A stretch of DNA of 64,000 nucleotides from Spiroplasma mirum ATCC 29335 (lineage in GTDB: Bacteria; Bacillota_I; Bacilli_A; Mycoplasmatales; Mycoplasmataceae): contig NZ_CP006720.1 in the NCBI RefSeq assembly GCF_000565195.1, positions 310,001 to 374,000 of the forward strand, given 5' to 3'. Both the position numbers and the translations under genes were made by a program. The notes beneath the pieces are model-generated. The model saw only the letters and a list, made by a program, of their open reading frames with translations, had not been told where the DNA came from and did not search any database. Positions 1 through 11,488 of the stretch are shown piece by piece (positions within the stretch are counted from its first letter, which is position 1; each line of letters begins with the position of its first letter).

Positions 1-392
1 CACCTAAATCAAACACACACATCATGCCAATAATAACTCCTAACACTGCCGCAGCATTTGAAGTTTGAATAGAAGTTAATCCACTAAAAATAACATTAAT
101 TAACAAGGCTGCTAGGGGAGGCTTTATTACGATGTCGGGAATTCAGTTAACAACAATTGGTTTTTTAATTGGTACTGCAATTTTGTTATGACTAGCCTTT
201 GCCCTACTAGAATGTGCTATTTCAATAATCTTATTGTTAGGATTAAAATATTTAAAAACAAAACCAGTGATTGAAAAATATTTGCAATTATGAACATTAA
301 ATATTTTGTCATTAGTAATTTTACCATATGTTAAAAAACAGCATTCTAAAAAAACAATGCTTAAAAAAGAAACTAAAAGTGGTGAGCAATAA
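1..392 (+). CDS. C-terminal part of a multi-pass membrane protein (5' end outside window)
   Basis: The frame is open from the window edge and ends in TAA just before an ATG that overlaps it by one base. It encodes about 129 residues with two long hydrophobic segments (roughly residues 45-80 and 95-115) and a basic Lys-rich tail, the usual look of the cytoplasmic C-terminus of a transporter. Two TGA codons are read as Trp. The overlap with the malY-like gene suggests one transcript; in enterobacteria malY follows a PTS permease, but I see no PTS signature here and cannot name the substrate. Many antisense and off-frame reading frames here are shadows. Confidence 0.55.
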
Positions 393-1588
393 TGAAATAT
401 AATTTTGATATTTTTGTAGATTGTTCGCAAAATCATGAGCGCAAATGAGATAAGACTTATATTAATAGTAATTATCATTTACAAGGACCAAACGTGATTA
501 ATTCATCAATTGCTGACTTAGATTTTGCGACACCAGTACCAATTAGTTTAGAAATTTAAGAACGAACTCTCAAAGGTGTTTATAGTTATACTTATATTTC
601 TAATGATTTATATACAGCAATTAAAAATTGGTATCAAACAGAACATCATCTAAAAATTGATGTAGAAAATATTAAACTAGTACACGGAAATGTAAATGCT
701 TTGCGCCAATTAGTCCAGGGTTTAACAGATCCGAACAATTATATTTTAGTTCAAACCCCGGTTTATGGACCATTTAGAAAAACAATTTTACATAATCAAC
801 ATCAAGTTTTAGAAAATTTCTTAGAATTAACTGATGATCGTTATCATATTAATTTTGATAGTTTTACTAGAATTATTAAAGAAAAACAACCAAAAATATT
901 TATTTTATGCAATCCCCACAATCCCGGCGGGATAGTATGAACAAAAGAAGAATTAACAAAAATGGTTAATATTTGTGCGCAATATAATCTTTTAATTATT
1001 AGCGATGAAGTTCATAGTGACTTAACTTTTACTAACTATCAATTTTATTCTTTATTATTGTTCAGTTCATTGTATGATAATATTATTATTTGTAATTCTC
1101 CTATAAAGCTTTTAATTTAATAATTTAAGGGGGGATTAAAATTATCATATTTAATTACTTATAATAACGAGTTACGAAATAAAATTGATGATCAATATGA
1201 AAAAAATTTTCTTACTTCTCCAAACGTTTTTACAGTTTCTGCATATATAGCAGCTTATAATAGTGCAGATGTTAAAGAAAGAAAAAAAGAGTTATTGTTA
1301 TATGTTCAAAAAAAATTTTCAATATTTAAAAAAACATTAGTTACAACTAATTTAAAAATTATGAATATAGAATCATCATTTTTGGTATGAATTAATTATC
1401 GAAATACCAAAATTACACCAACAGAATTTAATGCGCTATTATTAAAACATCAACTAATTGTTTGTCAAAAGGATAATTTTTATGGTGAAGACCAGTATTG
1501 TTTTCGGATTAATATTGGGACTTCCCTAACAATTCTCAAAAAAATTATTGCAATTTTGCAGCTTATTTTTGTAGAAGAGGAGAATTAA
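392..1588 (+). pseudogene. malY: MalY/PatB-type PLP-dependent aminotransferase (cystathionine beta-lyase family), broken
   Basis: The intact protein would be a fold-type I PLP enzyme of the MalY/PatB family, which cleaves C-S bonds in cystathionine-like substrates. The start (overlapping the previous stop), the CNPHNPGG loop, the ISDEVHSDL segment and the C-terminal RINIGTS region are all readable and in family order over about 398 codons. The frame is broken by TAA at 557-559, and again around 1100-1135 where the SPxKAFN lysine region (the PLP-binding Lys) is shifted out of frame and back, with stops at 1118-1123. The Schiff-base region is therefore lost. Family assignment is firm; exact substrate is not. 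Confidence 0.82.
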
Positions 1589-1597
1589 AAGATTAAA

Positions 1598-1625
1598 TTG
1601 TAATTTTGCAAAATTTTGCTATAAT
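1598..1625 (+). promoter_or_regulatory. Sigma-70-type promoter upstream of the surface/RavA-ViaA locus
   Basis: A TTGTAA box, a 16-base spacer and TATAAT preceded by TG (extended -10, TGCTATAAT) lie about 130 bases upstream of the first gene of the locus. The same TTGTAA-N16-TATAAT arrangement recurs at 30587-30614. Confidence 0.6.
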
Positions 1626-1673
1626 GAAAGTAGATTATATAGGAAATAGTCTGAAGGGTTTTATTTAATATTA

Positions 1674-1713
1674 AAAAATATGATTAATAATCATATTTTT
1701 GGTATTATTAATC
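1674..1713 (+). promoter_or_regulatory. Two mutually exclusive leader hairpins (possible attenuator)
   Basis: In the untranslated leader of the next gene, 1674-1686 can pair perfectly with 1688-1700, giving a 13-bp arm hairpin that ends in five Ts. Alternatively 1682-1691 can pair perfectly with 1704-1713. The two structures share bases 1682-1691 and cannot coexist, a layout typical of switchable leaders. No ligand family was recognised, and the AT richness means chance is possible. Confidence 0.4.
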
Positions 1714-1755
1714 TTAAATAAGGGTTTATTTAGGATTAGAAAGGTGTTTAAATTA

Positions 1756-3837
1756 ATGGCAAAAAAACCAGGAAGTTGAAAGGCACTTAATAAAATTACA
1801 AAAACAGTTAGTGTTGCGAGCTGTAAAAAATCAGTGATTGCTTCTTTTTGTGCGACATTATATATTGGTGCTCTAATTCCCGGAGCTTATTTTGGTGTTC
1901 AATTTTTACAAAATATACTAAGTTATAATGGAATTAAAACAAACGGTAAACTACCGGATATTAATGAGGGTGATTATTTTCAAGTTGATTTTACTAATAC
2001 CCCTCTTCGTGATAATTTTAAAGGGCAAAAGACTTTTGAAGAATATAATGTTCCAGCTAACCCAACAACGGGAGTTGTTGAGCGAATTAATGTTCGTGCA
2101 ACTTCTTTACGATTAGAATATGCTTATAATTATATTTTTAACCAAGCACCAAAAACATATATTTCTCGCAATTTTTTGTATAAAAATATTTATAAAGATC
2201 CTAATAAAATTGCCATTTTTAAAATTTATACCGATGCCTATGCTCAACATGAATTATCATTAAAAGATGTACAACGAAATAATTTAAATTTAGTTAATAA
2301 TATCTTATATCTAAAAATTAAATATAATGGCGAAATTCAAAAAAACTTGATTATTATGCCAACCATTTTTATTGGAACTGAAGGGTTTTTATCTAATTTT
2401 ATTCAGTTTAAAATGTTTGAAAGTATGAAGAAAGATGAAGATAAACCAATTGTTTGAACAAACCAAAAAAATATTTTAGGAAAACAAGCAAATGGATTAG
2501 TTGTCAAGGGTGAAACTAATGGTCTAAAATTAGATGATGAAGTATATGACCAATATCAAAAATATTTTAATAATTTATATTTAGAAAATAAAGGGGATAA
2601 TAAGGAATTTGTTGGTGATTATAACCCTTATAGTAACTTTGTCATTTCTAGTGTTTCTGAGCAAGACCGCTTGAATCCCTCTTTACCATTGTCGACTATT
2701 GATGATTATGAATATTTATTTGATATGAATGCGATTATTAATGATTCGAACCATCATTTTAAAACTACTAATTTAACAGCTAGCAAGTCATCATCATCTG
2801 CGCTTGGCAAAGATATCAAAATTAATACTAAATATGTCCCCCAGTTATTTGTTTTTCTAAAAAATGTTTTAGCAACCACAAAAAATCCTAATTTAGTTTT
2901 ACCAAAAGACATTGTTCCTGATGATTGAAAACCACTTTATGATTTATTAACACCAAAAACATTAGATATTAATAAACCAGAAGAGTTTTACTTTATGTTC
3001 TTACCAGAGGGAGAAACTATTCAAAATATTTTAGAAAATAATATTAATAGTCAAATTCGGGAATTATTAAATGGGGAAATTCAGTTTGTTGATTTAGTCG
3101 ATAAGATGAAAACTGATATTTTAACTAATCCCGTGGATCCAAAGTACCAATGGTTATTTAAATGAAATATCCTTCCATTTCAAACATATGCCAATAGTGA
3201 AACAAGTGATTATTTAAATGTTAAAAAACGAACTATTCAGGAAGCAAAAGATTTAGAAATTAATTTACCATTTATTAGCAGTTCAGAATTTATTACAATT
3301 GATCATCCCCAACTTCATCATATTCTTAATTTAAAAGGAACAGTAAGTTCGCCGGGGATGTTAGATTTTAGTAATTTAGCCCAACGAAACTACTTATTTA
3401 GTAACTATTGAAATACAACTGGGGTTTATGGTTTAGCATCAAATCAAAATAATGTCATTAAAATTGACCCCCGCTTAGTTAGTGATACTCGCCAATTGCA
3501 GAGCTTAATTTTAAAGGGATTTACTGACAACACCTGAAAATTTGTAGAAGATATTAATAACTATACAGCCGGAGTCTATAATGTTTTAAATGGTTATACC
3601 AAAGTTCAATACGAAAGTTCGCTAAGCAATGATTATAATATTGAATATAATGTTTTAAGTCAATATCATATTAAAAATGATTTTAATGCCTGAACCACTG
3701 ATTTAGTAAGTGGGGATAGCGCAAAATATTATCAAAATACCGCATTAGATTTAATTTTAAAATTAAAAAACCCTAGTGGGGTTGAAAAACAGTTTCAACA
3801 GATTCTTTTCCGTTTTAACTTACATTATGTAGTATAA
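1756..3837 (+). CDS. Membrane-anchored large ectodomain protein (hypothetical)
   Basis: Encodes 693 residues. A short basic N-terminus is followed by one hydrophobic segment (about residues 30-52, starting VIASFCATLYIGALIPG), then a long hydrophilic Asn/Asp/Tyr-rich region without further membrane spans. The predicted topology is a signal anchor with most of the protein outside the cell. I chose ATG 1756 because AAAGGTG lies just upstream and the anchor needs this N-terminus. I recognise no family domain. It opens a co-directional locus that ends in RavA- and ViaA-like genes, and its size and topology resemble the 994-residue protein at 8486, so both may be parts of one surface assembly. Function unknown. 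Confidence 0.8.
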
Positions 3838-3852
3838 TTTTATTAATTACGG

Positions 3853-3900
3853 TATAATGTATATACTAAAAGTGGCATTTTTTAACATAAGTGAGGTGAG
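3853..3900 (+). promoter_or_regulatory. Probable internal promoter and RBS of the big lipoprotein gene
   Basis: TATAAT at 3853-3858 has no clear -35 box. It is followed by an AGGTGAG ribosome binding site at 3894-3900, four bases before the ATG at 3904. Confidence 0.4.
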
Positions 3901-3903
3901 AAA

Positions 3904-6147
3904 ATGAAAAGGTTATTAGCAATCTTAACAGCAACCATGTTAGCAACTTCGTTAGTACCAACGTTGGTTGCTTGTGGTAATTCCCACTCAGATATTATTG
4001 ATGGCAAAAAGAATGTTTCAACTGAATTTACTTTAACCAATAGCGTTTATGTTTCTTCAGAAACAAAAGATATTAATGCTGATATTTTAGCCGCGGCTAA
4101 AAAAGAAGGGCGAATTGAACAAGGACTTGATCTGCAAATGGGAGATATTACTGACCAGGAAAATAACATTTTACCTCCTAATATTGGGGATCAAGAAACA
4201 GGTTATATTGTTTTTACCTTAAAAGATAAACCAGAAATTAGTTATACTGGTTCAATTACCATTTATTTCACTCTTATTAATAGTAGCCCCGTTGATATTA
4301 GCCAAGATGTTGACCTATCACTTACGTTAAAAGATGTTACTAAATATGATGATTTAACAACGCTCCAAAATGAAATTTGAGATGAAGCTAAAACGCAGTT
4401 TACTGCTAACACACCAGATGATATTAGTGGTTATGATTTATTGGGATTAGCTTTACCAACTAAGTTTAACCAAGTATTAAGTGAACAATTGATTGCCAAA
4501 TATAATGGTAAGTTTGATAGTGGAATCAAAAAATATAAGGGGACAATTACAATTAAATTAAATATTATTAGTTACTATATTAACTTACCCCTAGAACTAA
4601 AAAATGATGTTGGGGATAATGATACTTTATACCAATTTATTTGACAACATGTTAAAAATAGTCCTGAATTTAGTACGGATCCCCGGGTTTCTGCTACTTA
4701 TAAGGATTATGACATTGACTTTAGTAGTGTAGTAGAGCCAGGACGTGGACAAAGCACCAACTTTAAGTTCTTAGCAACTCCGAAAGATGAAAGTGTTAAC
4801 CATTATCTTCGTGTAGAAGGAAATCTAACCAAAGATCATTATACAATGCCAAAAGATATTAGTTTAGCGGTTCCAATTATTGTTTATGAAAAAGATCGCT
4901 ATCAAGTTGATAAAGCAAAAGTTTGAAGTGATGCAATGGCAATTGCTGGTTTACCAGTAACTCCCGCAATGAAAGATTTTGATCTAAGTGGATGAGATTC
5001 GGTAATTAGAAATAATTGACCAAATATTGGGACAAAACATGCAATTACGTTAGTTGCTAAAAATAACAATACGAACCATGTCTTTAAAGGCGACACGACT
5101 ATTTATGCCATCATTATGAATGATGGGGTGGTCAAGACAATTAATACTGGTCCAATCTTATTATCATCTACTTCCAAACCAACTGTTAATTCAATATTTG
5201 TTTCAACCTGATATTATGCAGTGGGAAAATTTGGGGGAGAAATTTCAACCAAATTAACAGATTATGTGGATAGTAAAGGGAATAGCACTATTGATAAATC
5301 AGGATTAGAAGCTGCTTATAATCAAGCCGTTGCAACTAAAGGATGAACAGATTATGCAATAAAAGTACGGGGCGATGCGCGAACAACCGGAAAAGATGCT
5401 GATTTAACAATTACTGGGAAGTTACGAATTATTGATAATCCATTAACTAAATCAGTTCCAATTAATTACTCAACGCGTGATTATAAATTTAACCAAGATC
5501 CCGCAACGATTGATCGCCAAATTAAAACATTAAACACAAGAATTTGAAATGATATTATTGGTTTTTCATCATTTAATAATGAAGCGTATACTTTATACGG
5601 AGTGTCAAAAAAATTATCTGCTTGAGATAGTGATTATGAGCAAAAAGTCGCCGTCGCAATTAAAAACTTTACGCCGGGAGGAAATTCGAATATTCCATTG
5701 GAATTAAAATTCAAATTAAAAGACCAAAATATCTATGCGGGAGAAATTACCGTTCAGATTACTTTAAAATATGATAGTAATAGAATTCCAATGAATCCTA
5801 GTGGTGATTCAATTGATGCAACAGCGAATAGGCCATTAGTATTCTACTTAGATAATTTAAATATTCAAAATCCAAAAGAATATATTCGCAACTTAATGAT
5901 AACAATTTGGCATAATGCAATTACTTACAATTACGAATTGCAGAAAAAATACCCAAATCTGTTATTACCAACTTCAAACTATAATTACTGAGATGATGAA
6001 GTTGTGAGTCGGGTAGTGTTACCAACAGTTGATAACCCAGTTTCAGATATTACCTTAGATAACATTATTCCAAAATATAATGGATTATATGAGGGAACAG
6101 TTATTATTAAGATTAAAATTATTTATGATATTAATCATTGTCCATAA
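3904..6147 (+). CDS. Large lipoprotein with about six tandem alpha/beta repeats
   Basis: Encodes 747 residues. The N-terminus is a lipoprotein signal ending in LVAC (Cys24), so the mature protein should be lipid-anchored on the outer face of the membrane. The rest reads as about six repeats of roughly 100 residues. Each begins with a helix containing an IW(D/N/H) motif (around residues 157, 240, 338, 537, 662) and ends in a strand with a Y-x-G-x-(I/T)-T-I pattern. The helix-then-strand plan recalls spiralin repeats, but identity is low. It is followed by a strong terminator, and the membrane genes downstream have their own promoter. No enzymatic motif is visible; a surface structural or adhesive role is inferred. 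Confidence 0.82.
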
Positions 6148-6171
6148 GAAGAGGGAGCCCTCTTCTTATTT
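6146..6171 (+). terminator. Rho-independent terminator
   Basis: AAGAAGAGGG at 6146-6155 is complementary to CCCTCTTCTT at 6158-6167 (9 bp if a GAGC tetraloop is assumed), followed by ATTTT. It overlaps the lipoprotein stop codon. Confidence 0.85.
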
Positions 6172-6189
6172 TGGAAAAAAAGTTAAAAT

Positions 6190-6220
6190 TTGCCTTTTTT
6201 TAATTAAAAAATGCTATAAT
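6190..6220 (+). promoter_or_regulatory. Promoter for the membrane/RavA-ViaA gene run
   Basis: TATAAT at 6215-6220 is preceded by TGC (extended -10). TTGCCT at 6190-6195 is a possible -35 box at a wide 19-base spacing. The position directly after a terminator supports it. Confidence 0.6.
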
Positions 6221-6275
6221 CAAAATATGAATTAGGTAAATTGGCAGATAGGGCATAATACAATGGGTGAGATTA

Positions 6276-6938
6276 ATGGACAAAATTAGTGAAAATCAAG
6301 AACTAAATTTACAAGAAACAATGGTTGGCGATGATAATCAACAACAGCCATATTTTTTAGCGAGTACAGAACCAGTTAACCAACCAGTTCCGATTCCGGA
6401 AGATTTACATCTTACGCGGATGTATTTTAGCAGTCTCGCTGAAATTTTTGGGCGGTTATTTATTTTAATTTCCCAAGGATTAATGATGGGTGTTATTATT
6501 ATCGTTTCTGCTTCTTTAGCAATGATTGCAACAACCCAGTTGCCAATTCCCGCCGCTTTTAACCAATTTGGGGTGGCTGATGGTGTTTTTCGCGGAATGA
6601 CTGTGGTTATTGCCTTGGGAGGTGTTATTTTTAGTTTAGTTTTTGTAATTCCAATTTTAATTGTCCGTAATATTCGGTTAGTAAAACTAACAGGAATCTT
6701 ATTAAATTCACTAGGTTTTTTATTTGGACTAGTAATGTTAGGATTAAGCATTATTTCTTATTTGTACATTCCCGTTCGGTTAAATTTTCCCGGGGTTATT
6801 TTAGCCGCTCTTTGTTGTTTATTAATCTTTATGGGTAGTGTGCTGTTATGAAGCGCTGCGATTCATAAAAAAAGCAAATTACGTAAAGCAATTGTGGCCA
6901 GTGAGCAGTTTAAAGCAGTTATTAATCCTGAACAATAA
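6276..6938 (+). CDS. Four-helix membrane protein, paralog 1 of the RavA/ViaA locus
   Basis: Encodes 220 residues: a hydrophilic acidic N-terminus of about 50 residues, four hydrophobic segments (about 56-85, 106-130, 140-165, 173-190) and a basic cytoplasmic tail. It shares a (F/V)GR-(L/I)-x-IL entry into helix 1 and a (I/V)P-I-L-(I/V)-x-R motif at the end of helix 2 with the proteins at 6951, 7727 and 11489. ATG 6276 is preferred over the in-frame GTG at 6267 because GGGTGAG then serves as RBS. It starts the run that leads to the AAA+ ATPase. No known family recognised. Confidence 0.8.
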
Positions 6939-6950
6939 GGAGGTGGGTTA

Positions 6951-7697
6951 ATGGTTAACACGGAAGAAAAATTATTATCCAATAATTCCACGGAAGAAAC
7001 ACCTCCCGTGCGTGAATTAAAATTTGTGGAAGATGATCGCCCCGAGAGTCTTAAAAAATTGGACCGTACCGTTAGTGAAAAAGTTATCAGAAATTTAGGA
7101 AGTTATGAATTAAAACAACGTATGCAGTTTAAGCATCATGCTTATAATTATGATTTAGGAGCATTTCGCTATTATTTTAAAGATTCAGTGGAAAGCTTTG
7201 GGCGGATTGCAATTCTTGTTGGTTCGCTAATGATGGTTATAACGGTGGCATTATTTATTTATCCATTAGCCCAAACAGCAACGAGTGTTATTTTGTCAAT
7301 TATTGGGTCGAAAATGGTGGGAATTGTTGGTTCAAACCTTGATTTGGTAAAACCATATCTTCAGATTGCCATTATTAGTTTATTATTTTTATGGCTATCA
7401 ATAACTATTATTATTGTAGTACCTATTTTAGTGTGCCGAACAATTAAAACAATGCGGATTTGGTTAGTTGTTGTGGCAATTATTGGTACTGTGAATGGTC
7501 TGGGAATAATTGGTCTGGCAGTTGTTTATTCATTATTTATTGCTAATCCAGTTAATTGAAAAGCCACCATTTTAGGTGGGGTTTCGTTAGTAATCTTTCT
7601 GTTGGGAACTATTATTGTTAGTGTTAATTTAAAACATTATTATCGTGAATTAGAAAATAATGTTGCCCAACAAATTTGAACAATTCGTACTCGTTAA
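6951..7697 (+). CDS. Four-helix membrane protein, paralog 2
   Basis: Encodes 248 residues with the same plan as the preceding gene: a long charged N-terminus (about 85 residues), then a SFGR-(I)-AIL helix, a second helix closing in VVPILVCR, two further helices and a short basic tail ending near the stop. It begins 12 bases after the previous stop with a perfect AAGGAGGTG RBS, so the two are co-translated. The long acidic-basic N-terminal arm could be a docking site for a cytoplasmic partner such as the ATPase downstream; that is inference. Confidence 0.8.
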
Positions 7698-7726
7698 TAA
7701 CGAGTTACGGAAAGGGGGGTCAAAAA

Positions 7727-8449
7727 ATGATTGGAAAAGTAAGCACTAAACGCGAAGAACTAGCGTTACAATGAAATACGCGCATTGAAGTTGCGACTCG
7801 TCTTTTAATTTTGGGATTTTCGGTGCTTGGAATGTTTATAGGCTTTTTCTTAGCTGCTGGTTGTTCAATGAGTTTTAATTATATTAAGAATATTACGGGA
7901 CTAATTACGCACAAAGCCTTTGAAACACAATACATTATTGCGGGAGTTATTGGTTTAATCATTAGTTTATTCTTTTTTGCTTTCATTGGGATACCGTACT
8001 TACGACTACGCCGGGCAACAAGCTTTAAACCATGAATTATTAATTCCACTGTTTTTACCTTATTTTATTATCTTTTTGGCATTGTGGTGATTTTTTATTT
8101 TTGAACCCAGTATAATTATAATAATAATTATTTAATTATTGCCTTAATCGGGTTTATTATTTGTCCAGTGGTAATTATCATTTGTTATGCTTTATTATGA
8201 CGAGAAGTTGGCAAACAATGAAAATTGCGAAAAGTGGTAGAGTATTTACAAGATGAAAAAAGTTACCGGGCAAATGATGAGAAGTTAAAAAGATTAGAAC
8301 AAGAACGCTTAACTTTAATAGAACAAGAAACTTATAAATATGAACAGGAAAAGTTAAAATTGCAAAATCTCCATCCTAATGACCATATTTTAAACCAAGA
8401 AACAGTTGTCAATGAAGCGGCCATGGTTGATGTTGATAATCAGGAATAA
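7727..8449 (+). CDS. Four-helix membrane protein with coiled-coil tail, paralog 3
   Basis: Encodes 240 residues. After a short N-terminus come four helices with the family features (ATRLLIL into helix 1, IGIPYLRLRR after helix 2). The C-terminal 70 residues differ from the paralogs: a highly charged Glu/Lys/Gln-rich stretch (about 165-215, KLKRLEQERLTLIEQE) that should form a coiled coil in the cytoplasm. The RBS is AAAGGGGGGT. It sits directly upstream of the giant ectodomain gene. Function unknown; a scaffolding role for a membrane complex is plausible. Confidence 0.78.
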
Positions 8450-8485
8450 TATCAATCAATAAAAAAACACGAGGAGGTGAATTAT

Positions 8486-11470
8486 ATGAGTGATAATTTT
8501 AAGGATAATGAACAGGTATTATCCCCACCAATTAAACATAAAACCCGACAAATTAATAAAAAAACTAATTTAAAAATTTTTGCCGTTATTTGTTCAGTTG
8601 CGATCGCCTTAGGGATGGTGGGAATGATCTATGTTTTTGTAGCGCCCTCTTCATATAACGAAACTGACCCGTGACAGGATGCTATTCCGCTAGGAGATAA
8701 AATTACAAATTATATTAATGGGTTATTATCCAAAGATTTAGCACAACCCGAAAATCTTAATACTTATGTTCATTTTACTTTATCAGAAAAACCAAGTATT
8801 GATAATTATGCCAATAGTAAAGATACCGATTTAATTCGAAATGTCTTCCAAGCTAGTGATTGAATTAGTGCCGACTTAACAAAAGTAGAAGAACTACTAG
8901 AGGAAACCGGGGCCAAATTATCAGGAACCAACATTATTTATAAAGGTTCCCAGATGAAATTAACCTTATTACCCCGCGTGTTAAGTTATCCTTATAATGG
9001 CGGAGATGATAAATATGGTTTAATGTATTTAGATACTAGCGTCGCCAACAAAGGGATGTTTAGTTACAAAATGCGCTTTGCCTTGGAACTTATGGCGAGC
9101 GATGGCGCTAATAATTATATTGATTTAAAAAAACGGGTTGATTATTGATATGAAATCCCCCATTTAATTACCATTGCGCAGTTGCTAAATTTAGCAAATA
9201 ATTCTGAAATTCAAAAGTTTATTCAAGATACTAATTTAGATTTGAATACTACTAATGAACAACTTTTAAGTAAGTTATTAAAACAGTATTATTGTTTAAA
9301 TAATGATGATCACGACCAAAATATTATTGTTAACCAAGAAATTACAGGTATTAATGATAAACCATTTGCCCCAATTAAAGCGTCGGGAGTTTCAGCTGAT
9401 GATTTTTCTGTCAATGTTTTATATGATAGTCGTAAAATTAATAGTTTTGACCAGTTAGGAGCTAGTTTATTCAATAACCACCAGGCGGGTTATGAAACAA
9501 TTGCGAAAATTTTTAATACCTTAAATGTTCAAATGCCAATTTTTTCAAATGTTGGGGGCAATGGTGGTTTTACTTTATATGATAAGACTCCCGTTAAACC
9601 AAATCCCCAAGATAATTTTGTGTTGCCAATTGGAGCCGATAAAGTTAATAGTTATCAGGGTTATATTAAAGACTTAGGGATTGAAAGTGATAATATGCAG
9701 ATTTGAAATTCTGAGCACCAAATTTTTCATAACCAAGTGCAAATTGCCTTTTTAGATACAAAGAGAATTCCCACAGATTTATACTATAACCAGCAAACTT
9801 ATACAAATCGTGCCCTTAATTTAGATAGTTACCAGTATCTTAATGATTTTCAAGCGGTTGTTGATAATATTCAATATGATGATGCCAACGCTGATCTTGA
9901 TTTGCACTTAACTCAGTTAATTCCAACGGTTAAAAATAACTTAACCAGATATTTATGAAATAATTTAAATGATCCGAATGCTCCGCGGGATGTTAATTTA
10001 AAAGAATTAACAATTTCAACAAATGGAACCGGCGAAATTAGGGGAACAACTAATTCCTTAAATCCTCCAGTTAACGGGCAAGAACAGGGTAATGTTAATA
10101 AAGTTTATCAAGATCGTGTCTTTACATTACCCAAAGTTAATGTCAAAGCTACTTTTTGATTAAATGATGCTAAAACGCAAACAAAAGATATTAAAACGGC
10201 ATTTACCTTACCATCAAAAGTTGTGCAAGATCCCCGTGGCGTTGATAAAAATGATTTAAATACTCAATGAATTATGGACAAAGTTAAGGATAAAATTAGT
10301 CATGAACATTTTTCAACTTTAACTAGTCAATATAGTTTTGAAAATAAAATTAAAAGTACCTTTTTAAACACCACTGTGGAGTGAGCCCGTGCCTTTCCTC
10401 ACGGAGCTAAAGGAGAATACCCGGTTAACTTACCAATTTTAAATGATTTTAATTTTGAAATCACTCCGCCGAATGGTCGTAATAATGGCAGCAATTTAAA
10501 AGTAGGAGCCTATAGTGTCAAAGTACGTGCCTTAGGTTCTTCATTAAATTTTCAAGGAATAACTACTTTCTCAAACATCCAAGTTGTTAAAGCTAATTTT
10601 ACTGATTTATTTTTACCAGTCCTTTCAATGTCAACAATGGAAACTAATGCTGATTTATACAAGCGAATCCAAGAAAATATTATCCGAACCGCTCAGAATA
10701 ATGGACTAGAATTGGAAACAAGAGATTTTACAATTCTGGGTCTTAACCCTGGTGATCAAAATCACTTAATTCCTGGTCATCGGGCAATTCACATCAATGG
10801 TGGAGGTCGTGGTGATAATTTAATTAGCGGAGCTACCACAATTGATGTGACAGTTACAAAGGCGAATTTGGAAAGTTATTTAGGGAATCAAATTAATTTA
10901 AGAGCTTATACTATGAATGATCATGGTAATGATATTATTGCCCAAGCCCAAGAACAATTACGCAAAGGACTTAGTGGATTAAATTTAGACCAAAGAATTA
11001 TTAATAAGTTTAATTTTATCTTATATGAACCAAATGGTCGGGTGGCAAATCCGAACGAGAAAATGGTCGGCGGAGTATATACTTTAACAATTATTGCTGA
11101 TAATAGTGGAGACAATCCCTTCTATGGTAGCATTCAAAAAGAAATTAATGTTCCCCACAAAAGTTTGGACAAAATAAGAACGGCGATTGTGGTTAATGCC
11201 AACGAAATTAATTTAATAGCCAGTCCACCTACGACAGTTAAAACATTACAGGATAAGTACCAAACCAAGATTATAAATTATTTTAACCAAAATAATTGAA
11301 ATCTTAGTAGAATATCCTATAATATTGAAGTAAAACTAAATAATAATTGGTTACAGCCAACCACCCAATTACAAGCTGGGAATTATTATATTCATATTAG
11401 CTTTACTGGTAATTATTTAGAAAATGGGTTTGTAGAATTTAACATAACTCTCCAAAACCCAACCCAATAG
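8486..11470 (+). CDS. Giant single-anchor ectodomain protein (hypothetical)
   Basis: Encodes 994 residues. An N-terminal cytoplasmic stretch of about 28 residues is followed by a single hydrophobic anchor (about 30-54, IFAVICSVAIALGMVGMIYV). Everything after is hydrophilic, rich in Asn, Asp and Thr, with repeated segments of a Trp-containing helix followed by strands. No second membrane span or Cys-rich region is seen. ATG 8486 is placed four bases after GGAGGTGA. It lies between membrane paralogs 3 and 4, so anchor, helices and ATPase are probably made together. No family recognised; a surface adhesin or stalk protein is a guess. Confidence 0.8.
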
Positions 11471-11488
11471 AAAGGAAGAGTAATAAGG

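Noticed and set aside
1-392. PTS permease (MalX) identity for the first gene
   Set aside because: Suggested only by the malY neighbour; no EIIC motif is visible in the part present.
143-478. 111-codon minus-strand frame
   Set aside because: Antisense to the end of the membrane protein and the start of the malY-like gene; no RBS.
6338-6751. 137-codon minus-strand frame
   Set aside because: Shadow of the four-helix membrane protein; no start signals.
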